A DNA stretch of 8,594 nucleotides, from positions 1 through 8,594 of the forward strand of contig JAPKAW010000069.1 of NCBI GenBank assembly GCA_028825055.1, read 5' to 3'. Below, piece after piece: positions 1 through 7,395 of the stretch. Source of the stretch: Flavobacteriales bacterium (GTDB lineage Bacteria > Bacteroidota > Bacteroidia > Flavobacteriales_D > Sanyastnellaceae). How positions within the stretch are numbered: the first letter of the stretch is position 1; every line of letters starts with the position of its first letter. The notes beneath the pieces were generated by a model. It made no database searches and was not told where the DNA came from. It saw only the letters and a list, made by a program, of their open reading frames with translations. The translations under genes and the position numbers were made by a program.

Positions 1-30
1 GTCGACTCATTGTGGTGTTGTGTCAAAACT

Positions 31-47
31 ACATGAATTGCTCATGT
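31..47. repeat. Short perfect inverted repeat in the leader region
   Basis: Two 6-base arms, ACATGA and TCATGT, are exact reverse complements separated by the 5-base spacer ATTGC. It lies about 120 bases upstream of the promoter candidate for the GH3 gene, in A/T-rich sequence with no supported gene. It could be a regulator binding site or a weak hairpin, but arms of this length occur by chance and no second copy was found nearby. There is no U-tract after it, so it is not a convincing terminator. Confidence 0.2.
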
Positions 48-167
48 TTGAATGCTAGGTGGCTAAATAAGTGTGGTATTTTGGGTGTATTCGTGAGGAA
101 AAACAGAAGGTAATCGATTGTTGTTTAAAAGTTTAGAGTTAAAATTCAAAGTACTGCATGAGGCTAA

Positions 168-198
168 TTGTATTTTCGACACTTTTACGAGACATTTG
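168..198 (+). promoter_or_regulatory. Candidate Bacteroidota-type promoter for the operon
   Basis: The known Bacteroidota promoter has a -33 TTG (or TTTG) and a -7 TAnnTTTG element about 19-21 bases apart. Here TTG (168-170) is followed, after 20 bases, by GACATTTG (191-198), which matches the -7 element at all fixed positions except the first. The expected transcript start would be near 203-207, leaving a leader of roughly 45 bases before the chosen ATG at 252. Two other TTTG-containing matches (43-50 and 214-221) also have one mismatch each but lack a well-placed -33 element. This is a weak pattern match. Confidence 0.3.
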
Positions 199-251
199 CG
201 TTTGTGTTGCCATAAGATTTGTGGGTCATGAATTGGAAAATTAGAAAAAGT

Positions 252-2537
252 ATGAAGCAGACCGAGCAAGCTATTCTTGTGTTAATTGCGGTGTTCTTTT
301 TGGCCGGTTGCAATGCAGGCAGTCCCTCAGGATCTGATCAGATTGAAACTGCATTTGTGGATTCTATTTTGACGACATTGACTGTTCAGGATAAGGTGGG
401 GGAAATGACCCAGTTGACTTTGGGAGCGATAGCTGTCGGATCGCCTTACAATTTGGTTGAGCCTCAGGAGTTGGACACAGCAAAGGTCCGTAAGGCACTT
501 TTGGACTATCGTGTCGGTAGTATTCTCAATTGTGGAAACCATGAACATTCGCCTGAAAAATGGCATGAGTTCATCTCTGGCATTCAAACCGCAGCTGCCA
601 GCAAGTCATCAGGCATCCCTGTTTTGTACGGTGTGGATGCCATTCATGGAGCTACATATACTGCGGGAGCGATTTTGGGCCCTCAGCAGATTGGTTTGGC
701 TGCCACATGGAACACTGAGTTGGTTAGGGCAGGGGCGGAAAACACAGCGAAGGAAGTGGCTGCCTCCGGAATCCCTTGGAACTTCTCGCCTGTTGTTGAT
801 TTAGGAAGAGACCCGCGATGGCCTCGATTCTGGGAGACATTTGGAGAAGATCCTTATTTAGCGGGCCAGATGGGTGTTGCGATGGTTAGTGGTTTCCAGG
901 ACGGCCCGTCTCCCATTGCTGCAACGTTGAAGCATTTCTTAGGCTACGGACTAACCTTGAGCGGAAAGGATCGTACACCAGCGTGGATTCCAGAGCGCCA
1001 GCTGAGGGAATACTTCGTTCCTTCTTTTCAAGCGTGCGTAGATGCGGGGGCCATGTCCATTATGGTCAATAGCGGCGAGATGAACGGGATTCCGGTGCAT
1101 TCCAACAAAACGATTTTGACCGATTTATTGCGTGACGAGATGGGTTTTGAAGGCGTTGTGGTCAGTGATTGGGAAGATGTGAAATACCTCGTCACTCGGC
1201 ATCGCATCGCTCACGATTACAAAGAAGCGGCCCGCATGGCGGTTGAAGCGGGTATTGATATGGCGATGGTGCCTCTAGACTTGGAATTCAGCGATGCCTT
1301 GATTGAATTGGTGGAAGAGGGGACAATCTCTGAGCAGCGATTGGATGTTTCTGTTCGCCGCATTTTGACCATGAAATACAGGTTGGGATTGTTTGAGACT
1401 GGAGGCTTTCCTCCATCTCTCGACACTTACCCCTTAAAGGAATCACTCGAAGGGTCTGCGGCGTTAGCTGCATTGCAATCCATCACGCTTTTGAAGAATG
1501 AGGGACAGCACGCGGTTTTTACAGACCAACCTATTTTGCCCCTCGGAGGTAAAGGAACCGTGTTCGTGACGGGGCCAACGGCCCACAGTTTGAACGCATT
1601 GAATGGGGGGTGGACAGGCACGTGGCAGGGCATGGACCCGACGTACAATACGCCAGGGCGTCCGACGTTGGTGGAGGCGATTGAATCACGCTTCGGTTCG
1701 GACCGCATTGCGCGGGAGGATTTGACCATGGAATTTACGGATGATGATATCGAGCGTGTGGTCAAGTCAATTCGAAGGACGCGCCCAGAATGTGTCGTCC
1801 TAGGTTTGGGTGAAATGCCGTACACCGAAATTGTGGGCAACATCGATGACATCTCCCTTTTTGCGAATCAGAAGGCTTTGGTGCGAGCCATTCATGCAAC
1901 GGGCACTCCAATCATTGCTGTGTTCATAGAGGGCCGGCCTCGTCCATTTGCTGATGTGGAGCCGATGATGGATGCAATCGTGATGGCGTATTTGCCTGGT
2001 GACTATGGCGGCGATGCGATTGCTCAGGTATTGGATGGCTCATTCAATCCGAGTGGACGTTTGCCTTTTACGTGGCCGCGTTTTGCATCAACTCACATGA
2101 CGTATGATCACAAGTACACGGAGCAAATTGGAACTCAATTCGGAACCGATGCATTCAACCCGCAATTCCAATTCGGTGACGGTTTGAACTACAGCCATGT
2201 GACGTATTCGAATTTGCAGTCAGCTCAAACGGAGTATGCGATGAATGATGTAATGGAATTCACCGTTACCATTACGAACGCTAGTGATCGCAGTGTCGCT
2301 GAAGTGGTTCACCTGTTCAGCCAAGACAGTGTGGCTACGATTACACCAAGTGTGAATCGTTTGCGCGCATTTCAGCGGGTAACCTTGAATCCCAACGAAA
2401 CGAAAGAAGTTCGTTTTGAACTGGGGGTACAAGAGCTCGCATTCATAAATAGAGATTTAGACCGCGTTGTAGAGCCGGGTTCTTTTGGAATTCGAGTCAA
2501 GGACGATGTCATAGGAATTCACATACATTCAAACTGA
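252..2537 (+). CDS. Glycoside hydrolase family 3 beta-glucosidase-like lipoprotein
   Basis: This is a 761-residue exo-acting beta-glycosidase expected to remove terminal sugars, most likely glucose, from the non-reducing end of beta-linked oligosaccharides by a retaining mechanism. Residues 1-20 form a lipoprotein signal peptide ending in the lipobox LAGC (Cys20). The N-terminal (beta/alpha)8 domain carries GVDAIHG (127-133), RDPRW (186-190), the Lys227-His228 pair and SDW with the predicted nucleophile Asp306. The second domain has GEMPYTE, placing the acid/base at Glu521. Spacing closely follows barley ExoI (D95, R158, K206/H207, D285, E491). After FQFGDGLNYS, the last 100 or so residues look like the Fn3-like domain usual in this family. 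The ATG at 252 gives a compact signal peptide and has an A-rich leader; in-frame alternatives are ATG 228 and TTG 219. The residues after Cys20 (NAGSPSG) lack the acidic surface-export signal, which suggests a periplasmic location. It is the first gene of the apparent operon. Exact substrate is not determined. Confidence 0.93.
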   Translation: MKQTEQAILVLIAVFFLAGCNAGSPSGSDQIETAFVDSILTTLTVQDKVGEMTQLTLGAIAVGSPYNLVEPQELDTAKVRKALLDYRVGSILNCGNHEHSPEKWHEFISGIQTAAASKSSGIPVLYGVDAIHGATYTAGAILGPQQIGLAATWNTELVRAGAENTAKEVAASGIPWNFSPVVDLGRDPRWPRFWETFGEDPYLAGQMGVAMVSGFQDGPSPIAATLKHFLGYGLTLSGKDRTPAWIPERQLREYFVPSFQACVDAGAMSIMVNSGEMNGIPVHSNKTILTDLLRDEMGFEGVVVSDWEDVKYLVTRHRIAHDYKEAARMAVEAGIDMAMVPLDLEFSDALIELVEEGTISEQRLDVSVRRILTMKYRLGLFETGGFPPSLDTYPLKESLEGSAALAALQSITLLKNEGQHAVFTDQPILPLGGKGTVFVTGPTAHSLNALNGGWTGTWQGMDPTYNTPGRPTLVEAIESRFGSDRIAREDLTMEFTDDDIERVVKSIRRTRPECVVLGLGEMPYTEIVGNIDDISLFANQKALVRAIHATGTPIIAVFIEGRPRPFADVEPMMDAIVMAYLPGDYGGDAIAQVLDGSFNPSGRLPFTWPRFASTHMTYDHKYTEQIGTQFGTDAFNPQFQFGDGLNYSHVTYSNLQSAQTEYAMNDVMEFTVTITNASDRSVAEVVHLFSQDSVATITPSVNRLRAFQRVTLNPNETKEVRFELGVQELAFINRDLDRVVEPGSFGIRVKDDVIGIHIHSN

Positions 2538-2559
2538 TAACAACTAAACCCCTTCAATA

Positions 2560-4278
2560 ATGAAGCATATTTTTACTCTAGCCTTTATGGCTCTATCTGT
2601 TGCCATGATGGCACAAATTGGTGTAATCACCTGGGAGGTGAACATGGCCAACGAAACGGTTTCTCCTGAAGGCGTGTACCTCGCTGGTGGAGATTATTTT
2701 GGTATTCCTGGAGACAATCCCATGTCAGACGACGATGGAGATGGCGTCTGGACGATTACCATCGCCATGCCATTGGACTACACCGGAGCATACACCTTCA
2801 CCAACGGGGCTTGCGGAGATTATTCTTGCAAAGAGAATATCGTGGGTCAAAGCTGTGCGTTTGGAACTTGGAGTGATCGTGAATTGCCGACTGTAACCGG
2901 TGATATGACGTATTCGACTTGCTTCTCTCAGTGCTCCACAGACGGATCATGTGCATCAGTATCTTCTGCAGATGTGACGTTCCGTGTGAATATGGCCGAG
3001 CAGATCGTGACAGCCGGTGTTTTTCTTCACGCTGGATTTGATGGATGGGGTTCCATTCCGATGACGGATGAGGACGGGGACAACGTCTTTGAGCACACAG
3101 CATCGTTGGAGTCAGGCTCCGTTTATGAATACTTGTTCCAAAATGGACCAGGTGGCAATGAAGCGTTTGATTCGACCTATGTAGAATGCACACTCACAAG
3201 TGGAGCTTACACAAACCGAATTTTAAATCTTGAAACAGCCGATGCTTTCGTCACAGATGCCTATTGCTTCAATTCGTGCGCTGCATGTGAAGACACAACA
3301 GGAGGCGATGGCCCCTACAATGTGACGTTCAATGTCAACATGGTCAATGAAGAGGTGGATGCTACAGGAGTATACTTGGCAGGTGGCGCTGACTTTGGCG
3401 TTCCTGGAGATAACATGATGACAGACGATGATGGCGATGGCATTTACAGCATTACCATGAGCTTGGCGTCTGGATATACGGGCTACTACACATTCACCAA
3501 CGGTGCTTGTGGAGATTGGTCGTGCAAAGAAAATCTCGCAGGTCTTCCTTGTGGCGATCCAGAAAACTACAATGACCGATCGTTCGGCCCAATCAACGGC
3601 GCGACAACGATTAGCACGTGCTTTGGACAATGCTCTACCGACGGTTCTTGCGAGCAGGTTGATATTGCAGCTGTAACGTTCCGAGTTGATCTATCGGAAG
3701 CAGCGGTTGTGAATACGGTGAATATCTTCGGAGGCTCAGTCAACGGATGGGACAACACGGCCACTCCAATGACCGACGCTGATGGCGATGGTATTTACGA
3801 GGTGACCATTGAATTGGCTGCTGGTGGACACGAGTACAAGTTCATCCACGACGGATCAGAAGAGATTTTTGATCCCATCGTACATGGTGATTGCACAGTC
3901 ACAACGGCCGATTCAGTGTATACGAATCGCTATGTGATGGTAGAAGGCGCAGAAGACTTGACTACAATCGCTTATTGCTTCAATACGTGCATTGAATGTG
4001 AAACAAGCAATGGAGTGTCAGAATTGGATGCGGCTGCATTTGAGTTGACTCCTTCTGTTGCAAGCGAATCAGCTATGTTGCGATTCCCTGTAGCATTGGC
4101 GACATCACGCACACTGAGTATTGTTGGTTTCTCTGGAGCCTTGGTTGAGCAATTCCGCATTCCTGCTGGAACGGAACTATGGACTTTGAATGTGACAGGT
4201 TATGCACCCGGCATTTACTTTGTCAATGCTCAAGCTTCTGGATTGAATGCTACGCGTAAGCTTGTTGTGATTCAATAA
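2560..4278 (+). CDS. T9SS-secreted protein with four CBM-like modules (A-B-A-B)
   Basis: This 572-residue protein is probably a secreted or cell-surface glycan-binding protein. It has a Sec signal peptide, likely cut after Ala18 (AMMA|Q). Four modules of about 115 residues follow: A1 (20-136), B1 (137-246), A2 (253-367) and B2 (368-481). Each opens with a V-x-F/W-x-V-N/D-M/L strand and has an acidic Gly-rich loop of DxDGD type at 57-62, 170-175, 289-294 and 406-411. B modules show the CBM20/CBM48/AMPK-type pattern: a GW motif (W163, W397), then the loop, then Y/HEYKF-like strands. A modules lack that Trp and carry an NGACGD-Y/W-SCKEN segment. There are 20 cysteines, six per A and four per B, each module ending in CFxxC and a further Cys, which suggests disulfides. 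Residues 486-572 resemble a T9SS type A sorting domain, with GIYFV and KLVVIQ at the end. No catalytic domain is recognisable. It starts 22 bases after the GH3 stop and precedes susC. Function is inferred; ligand unknown. Confidence 0.85.
   Translation: MKHIFTLAFMALSVAMMAQIGVITWEVNMANETVSPEGVYLAGGDYFGIPGDNPMSDDDGDGVWTITIAMPLDYTGAYTFTNGACGDYSCKENIVGQSCAFGTWSDRELPTVTGDMTYSTCFSQCSTDGSCASVSSADVTFRVNMAEQIVTAGVFLHAGFDGWGSIPMTDEDGDNVFEHTASLESGSVYEYLFQNGPGGNEAFDSTYVECTLTSGAYTNRILNLETADAFVTDAYCFNSCAACEDTTGGDGPYNVTFNVNMVNEEVDATGVYLAGGADFGVPGDNMMTDDDGDGIYSITMSLASGYTGYYTFTNGACGDWSCKENLAGLPCGDPENYNDRSFGPINGATTISTCFGQCSTDGSCEQVDIAAVTFRVDLSEAAVVNTVNIFGGSVNGWDNTATPMTDADGDGIYEVTIELAAGGHEYKFIHDGSEEIFDPIVHGDCTVTTADSVYTNRYVMVEGAEDLTTIAYCFNTCIECETSNGVSELDAAAFELTPSVASESAMLRFPVALATSRTLSIVGFSGALVEQFRIPAGTELWTLNVTGYAPGIYFVNAQASGLNATRKLVVIQ
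2617..3291 (+). repeat. First A-B double-module unit of the T9SS protein
   Basis: This codes for modules A1 and B1 (residues 20-244). It is the first copy of an intragenic duplication; its partner is 3313-4002. The A halves agree strongly in protein, for example YTFTNGACGD against the same ten residues in A2 and STCF-x-QCSTDGSC in both, while codons often differ at third positions (tgc/tgt, gag/gaa, tct/tcg). The B halves are more diverged. This suggests an old duplication kept by selection on protein sequence. Confidence 0.8.
3313..4002 (+). repeat. Second A-B double-module unit of the T9SS protein
   Basis: This codes for modules A2 and B2 (residues 252-481) and is the second copy of the unit at 2617-3291. 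It has the same cysteine layout (six then four), the same acidic loops and the same ends (CFGQC...C and CFNTC..C). A short Gly/Asp-rich linker (ttggdg-like, residues 246-251) separates the units. B2 fits the CBM48-like pattern better than B1, with NGWD and HEYKF intact. Confidence 0.8.
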
Positions 4279-4325
4279 GCCTTGCCTTTTTTGTTACTTG
4301 ATTGATCAAATGACTTGAATTTCTT

Positions 4326-7300
4326 ATGAAAAAATTGCTCTTAGCATTTGGTCTGATTGCCACCTGTCTCGTAACCGCCTTCTCTCAAGGAAGGTCGGTT
4401 ACGGGCGTGGTGACATCGGCCGATGAAAACACAGGGATACCCGGCGTGACAGTCGTCGAAAAAGGGACCCAAAACGCCACGTTCACAGACATCGATGGTC
4501 GGTATACATTGAGTGTAGCCTTTGATAATGCTGTCTTGACGTTTTCTTTCATTGGCTATGTGAACCAAGACAAAGTCGTTGGTTCTGAGGCTACCATTGA
4601 CGTTACGCTAATCCCAGACATTGAAAGTTTGGATGAGGCCATCGTCATGGGGTATGGCAACCAAAAGCGGAGCAAGATTTCAGGCGCCGTAGGAACGATT
4701 AGCACGAAGGAAATTACTTCGTTGCCTGTTTTGAGAACAGAACAAGCTTTGCAAGGTCGAGCCGCGGGTGTTCAAGTCACTCAGAACTCCGGTCAGCCGG
4801 GTTCAACCCAGTCGATTCGAATTCGTGGTACAGGTTCGTTGAACAACGCAGAGCCGTTGTTTGTCGTGGATGGCATCCCGAGTGGAGGCATCGATTACCT
4901 GAACCCATCGGACATCGAGTCAATTTCAATTTTGAAGGATGCGGCATCGGCTGCCATCTATGGAGCCCGAGGCGGTAACGGTGTCGTTTTGATCACCACC
5001 AAATCCGGTTCAAAAAATCAGAAGGCTCAAATCACGTATGAGAGCTATTACGGCATTCAGGAGCCTTGGAAGTACATGGCGCTTTTGAATGCAGAGGAGT
5101 ATGCCATTCTTATGAACGAAAGCCGTTCAGCAGGGGGGTTGACTCCATTGGCTGCTTTGTCTAATCCATCAGCCTTGGGCGAAGGGTTCGATTGGCAGGA
5201 TGAGATTTTCGAGCGTGCCCCGATGATGAACCATTCGTTTAGCTTTACGAAAGGCACAGAAACATCTTCAACAGCGATTGGCGGTAGCTATTTTGCTCAG
5301 GATGGAATCATCGGAGGAGAGAAAGGGCGTTTTGAACGCTATACCTTCCGTGTCAACACACGACAAGATGGAGGGGACAAGTTCCGAATGGGACAAAATG
5401 TAAACTTCACTTATCTCGACCGATCCGCTTTGGCCGAGAACAATGAATTTGCAACGCCTGTGGGACGAGCCTTGAATATGGATCCGACGACTGCCGCTAA
5501 ACGACCAGACGGTTCGTTCGCGTACTCGGAATTTATTGATTCAGACATCGCCAATCCGGCCAATCAAATAGCACTCACGAATGACCAGTGGGTCACCAAC
5601 CGTTTTGTTGGATCCACTTTCGGTGAGTATGACATTCTTTCCAACCTCAAATTCCGTTCAACGATGTCCGTGGATTTGAGCTTGGGATCACAAACAATTT
5701 TCAACCCGACATTCGATTTGGGTATCGGACCAAACGATCCGAATCGCCCTGCCTACGAATGGCGCGAAACCAATTCATTGGTTCGGGGTGAAAACAAGTG
5801 GAGCACTTGGCAATGGGAGAACACGCTGGACTACACGAAGGAATTCCAAAATGGGGATGACATTCAGGTCACAGCGGGCTACTCAGCCTTGCGCAGCCAC
5901 TACACGAATTTTTACGGCTCTCGAGACAGCTTGGTCTCCAACGAGTTTGAGTATGCGTATCTCAACAATAGCTTGAACTCGGCCGAGCAGGCTCCTTCAG
6001 CGAATGGCGGCGTAAGTGAATCGTCTTTTGTGGCGCAATTCATGCGGATCAATTACAGCTTGGGCAATGCGTGGTCATTCTCAGGTACAGTTCGCCGGGA
6101 CGGCTCGTCTCGTTTCGGAGCGAATAATCGCTACGGTGTTTTCCCGTCGCTTTCAGCAGCATATAACATGACTGAGTTGCCATGGGTTGCCGAGAAGGAT
6201 TGGATCGATTTCCTTAAACTTCGTGGAAGCTGGGGTCAGAATGGAAATGCGGACGGCATTGGGAACTTTGACTATACCTCACTCGTCTACAATGGCCTGA
6301 ACTATACGTTCGGTCCAGACCAACAGCAAGTCAACGGAGCCGGTCCTGTCAATACATCCAACCCAGACTTGAAATGGGAAACGGTGGTTCAGACCAACTT
6401 TGGTTTGGATGCAGACTTGTACAAAGGGAAGCTCAACATCGTGTTGGACTACTTTGTGAAGAGCACGAATGATATGCTAGCTGTCGTTCCATTGCCCGGT
6501 GTTGTTGGATTCAGTCCTTCCGCCACCAACGTGGCTTCTGCGAAGAACAGCGGTGTGGAATTGGCTTTGAATCACCGCAATCAAGTGGGTGACTGGAACT
6601 ACAGCATAAGCGGTAATATCGCATTCATTAAGAATGAGGTGACTGGCCTTGGAGAGGGTGGACAACCCATCTCTACGGGCAATGTATTTGGTGCGGGCGA
6701 CTTCGTTTCCTATACTGAAATCGGTATGCCAATTGCTTATTTCTATGGCTATGAAACGGATGGTATTTTCCAAACAGATGCGGAAGCGACGGCCTATGAG
6801 GCCCTACCTAATGCACAGGCGGGTGATGTGCGATTTGTTGATCAAAATGGAGATGGCGCGATTGACGGTGATGACAAAGTTCAGATCGGAAATCCACATC
6901 CAGACTTCACATATGGACTCAACATGGAAGCGAAGTACAAAGGATTTGACTTGACCCTGTTCTTGCAAGGTTCTCACGGAAACGATTTGTACAACGGCGT
7001 ATTTCGTTATGACTTGAATACCACAAACTTGCCGGTATCAGCATTGGAACGTTGGACAGGAGAGGGCACGAGCAATCTCTATCCTCGCATCTCCCATTCA
7101 GATCCCAACCAGAATAACCGGGTTTCCGATCGTTTCATTGAAGACGGTTCTTACATGCGAGTTAAGAACTTGCAATTGGGATACACGCTTCCGGCTTCAG
7201 TGCTCGAGCAGATGAAAATCTCGAAGTTCCGAGTCTATGTTGCGGCGAGCAATCTCTTTACGTTCACGAATTACAGCGGAATGGATCCGGAAATCGGATC

Positions 7301-7385
7301 ACGAGGAACATTGGAAATCGGGATCGATCGCGGATTTTATCCTTCAGCTCGATCCTTTATGGCGGGTGTAAATATCACATTCTAA
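4326..7385 (+). CDS. susC: SusC/RagA-family TonB-dependent outer-membrane transporter
   Basis: This 1019-residue protein is the outer-membrane channel of a SusCD complex and imports oligosaccharides into the periplasm using TonB/proton-motive energy. It has a Sec signal peptide, likely cut after Ser20 (AFS|Q). A carboxypeptidase-D regulatory-like domain spans about 23-98, followed by the SusC linker SLDEAIVMGYG (101-111). The plug domain (about 118-227) contains DGIP (182-185) and the signature segment LKDAASAAIYGARGGNGVV (203-221). The rest is the beta-barrel, including the family's DxNGDGxIDxxD loop (starting Asp839) and the usual C-terminal YPSARSF...NITF end, with the terminal Phe favoured for BAM-assisted insertion. 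Length is normal for the family and no frameshift is seen. There is no N-terminal STN domain, so direct signalling to an anti-sigma factor is unlikely. It lies 47 bases after the T9SS gene, with no terminator hairpin in the gap, and 10 bases before susD. The symbol denotes the family; the substrate is unknown. Confidence 0.97.
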   Translation: MKKLLLAFGLIATCLVTAFSQGRSVTGVVTSADENTGIPGVTVVEKGTQNATFTDIDGRYTLSVAFDNAVLTFSFIGYVNQDKVVGSEATIDVTLIPDIESLDEAIVMGYGNQKRSKISGAVGTISTKEITSLPVLRTEQALQGRAAGVQVTQNSGQPGSTQSIRIRGTGSLNNAEPLFVVDGIPSGGIDYLNPSDIESISILKDAASAAIYGARGGNGVVLITTKSGSKNQKAQITYESYYGIQEPWKYMALLNAEEYAILMNESRSAGGLTPLAALSNPSALGEGFDWQDEIFERAPMMNHSFSFTKGTETSSTAIGGSYFAQDGIIGGEKGRFERYTFRVNTRQDGGDKFRMGQNVNFTYLDRSALAENNEFATPVGRALNMDPTTAAKRPDGSFAYSEFIDSDIANPANQIALTNDQWVTNRFVGSTFGEYDILSNLKFRSTMSVDLSLGSQTIFNPTFDLGIGPNDPNRPAYEWRETNSLVRGENKWSTWQWENTLDYTKEFQNGDDIQVTAGYSALRSHYTNFYGSRDSLVSNEFEYAYLNNSLNSAEQAPSANGGVSESSFVAQFMRINYSLGNAWSFSGTVRRDGSSRFGANNRYGVFPSLSAAYNMTELPWVAEKDWIDFLKLRGSWGQNGNADGIGNFDYTSLVYNGLNYTFGPDQQQVNGAGPVNTSNPDLKWETVVQTNFGLDADLYKGKLNIVLDYFVKSTNDMLAVVPLPGVVGFSPSATNVASAKNSGVELALNHRNQVGDWNYSISGNIAFIKNEVTGLGEGGQPISTGNVFGAGDFVSYTEIGMPIAYFYGYETDGIFQTDAEATAYEALPNAQAGDVRFVDQNGDGAIDGDDKVQIGNPHPDFTYGLNMEAKYKGFDLTLFLQGSHGNDLYNGVFRYDLNTTNLPVSALERWTGEGTSNLYPRISHSDPNQNNRVSDRFIEDGSYMRVKNLQLGYTLPASVLEQMKISKFRVYVAASNLFTFTNYSGMDPEIGSRGTLEIGIDRGFYPSARSFMAGVNITF

Positions 7386-7395
7386 GCGCAGAATC

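Noticed and set aside
1..6. GTCGAC (SalI site) exactly at the window start
   Set aside because: It might mark a clone or fragment edge, but a six-base site at one end alone is not evidence of that.
63..269. Minus-strand open frame of 68 codons in the leader
   Set aside because: It overlaps the start of the GH3 gene on the other strand, resembles no known family, and lies in A/T-rich sequence where such frames arise by chance.
1427..1852. Minus-strand open frame of 141 codons inside the GH3 gene
   Set aside because: It lies wholly opposite a well-supported coding region, has no recognisable domain and no leader of its own; it is a shadow of the GH3 codons.
3223..3630. Minus-strand open frame of 135 codons inside the T9SS gene
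   Set aside because: It is Cys/Ile-rich low-information sequence opposite the repeat modules, with no plausible start context; best explained as a shadow frame.
2620..4002. CRISPR-like or tandem DNA repeat interpretation of the periodic signal
   Set aside because: The periodicity is at protein level inside one intact reading frame, with long units and third-position divergence, so it reflects domain duplication.
4279..4325. T-rich stretch and TTGATCAA palindrome between the T9SS gene and susC, considered as a terminator or promoter
   Set aside because: The T-run has no stem before it and the palindrome is only 8 bases without a loop; no TAnnTTTG element is present.
6840..6878. EF-hand-like DxNGDGxIDxxD loop in SusC
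   Set aside because: This loop is a regular conserved feature of SusC-family barrels, so it is not a separate calcium-sensor domain or a novelty.
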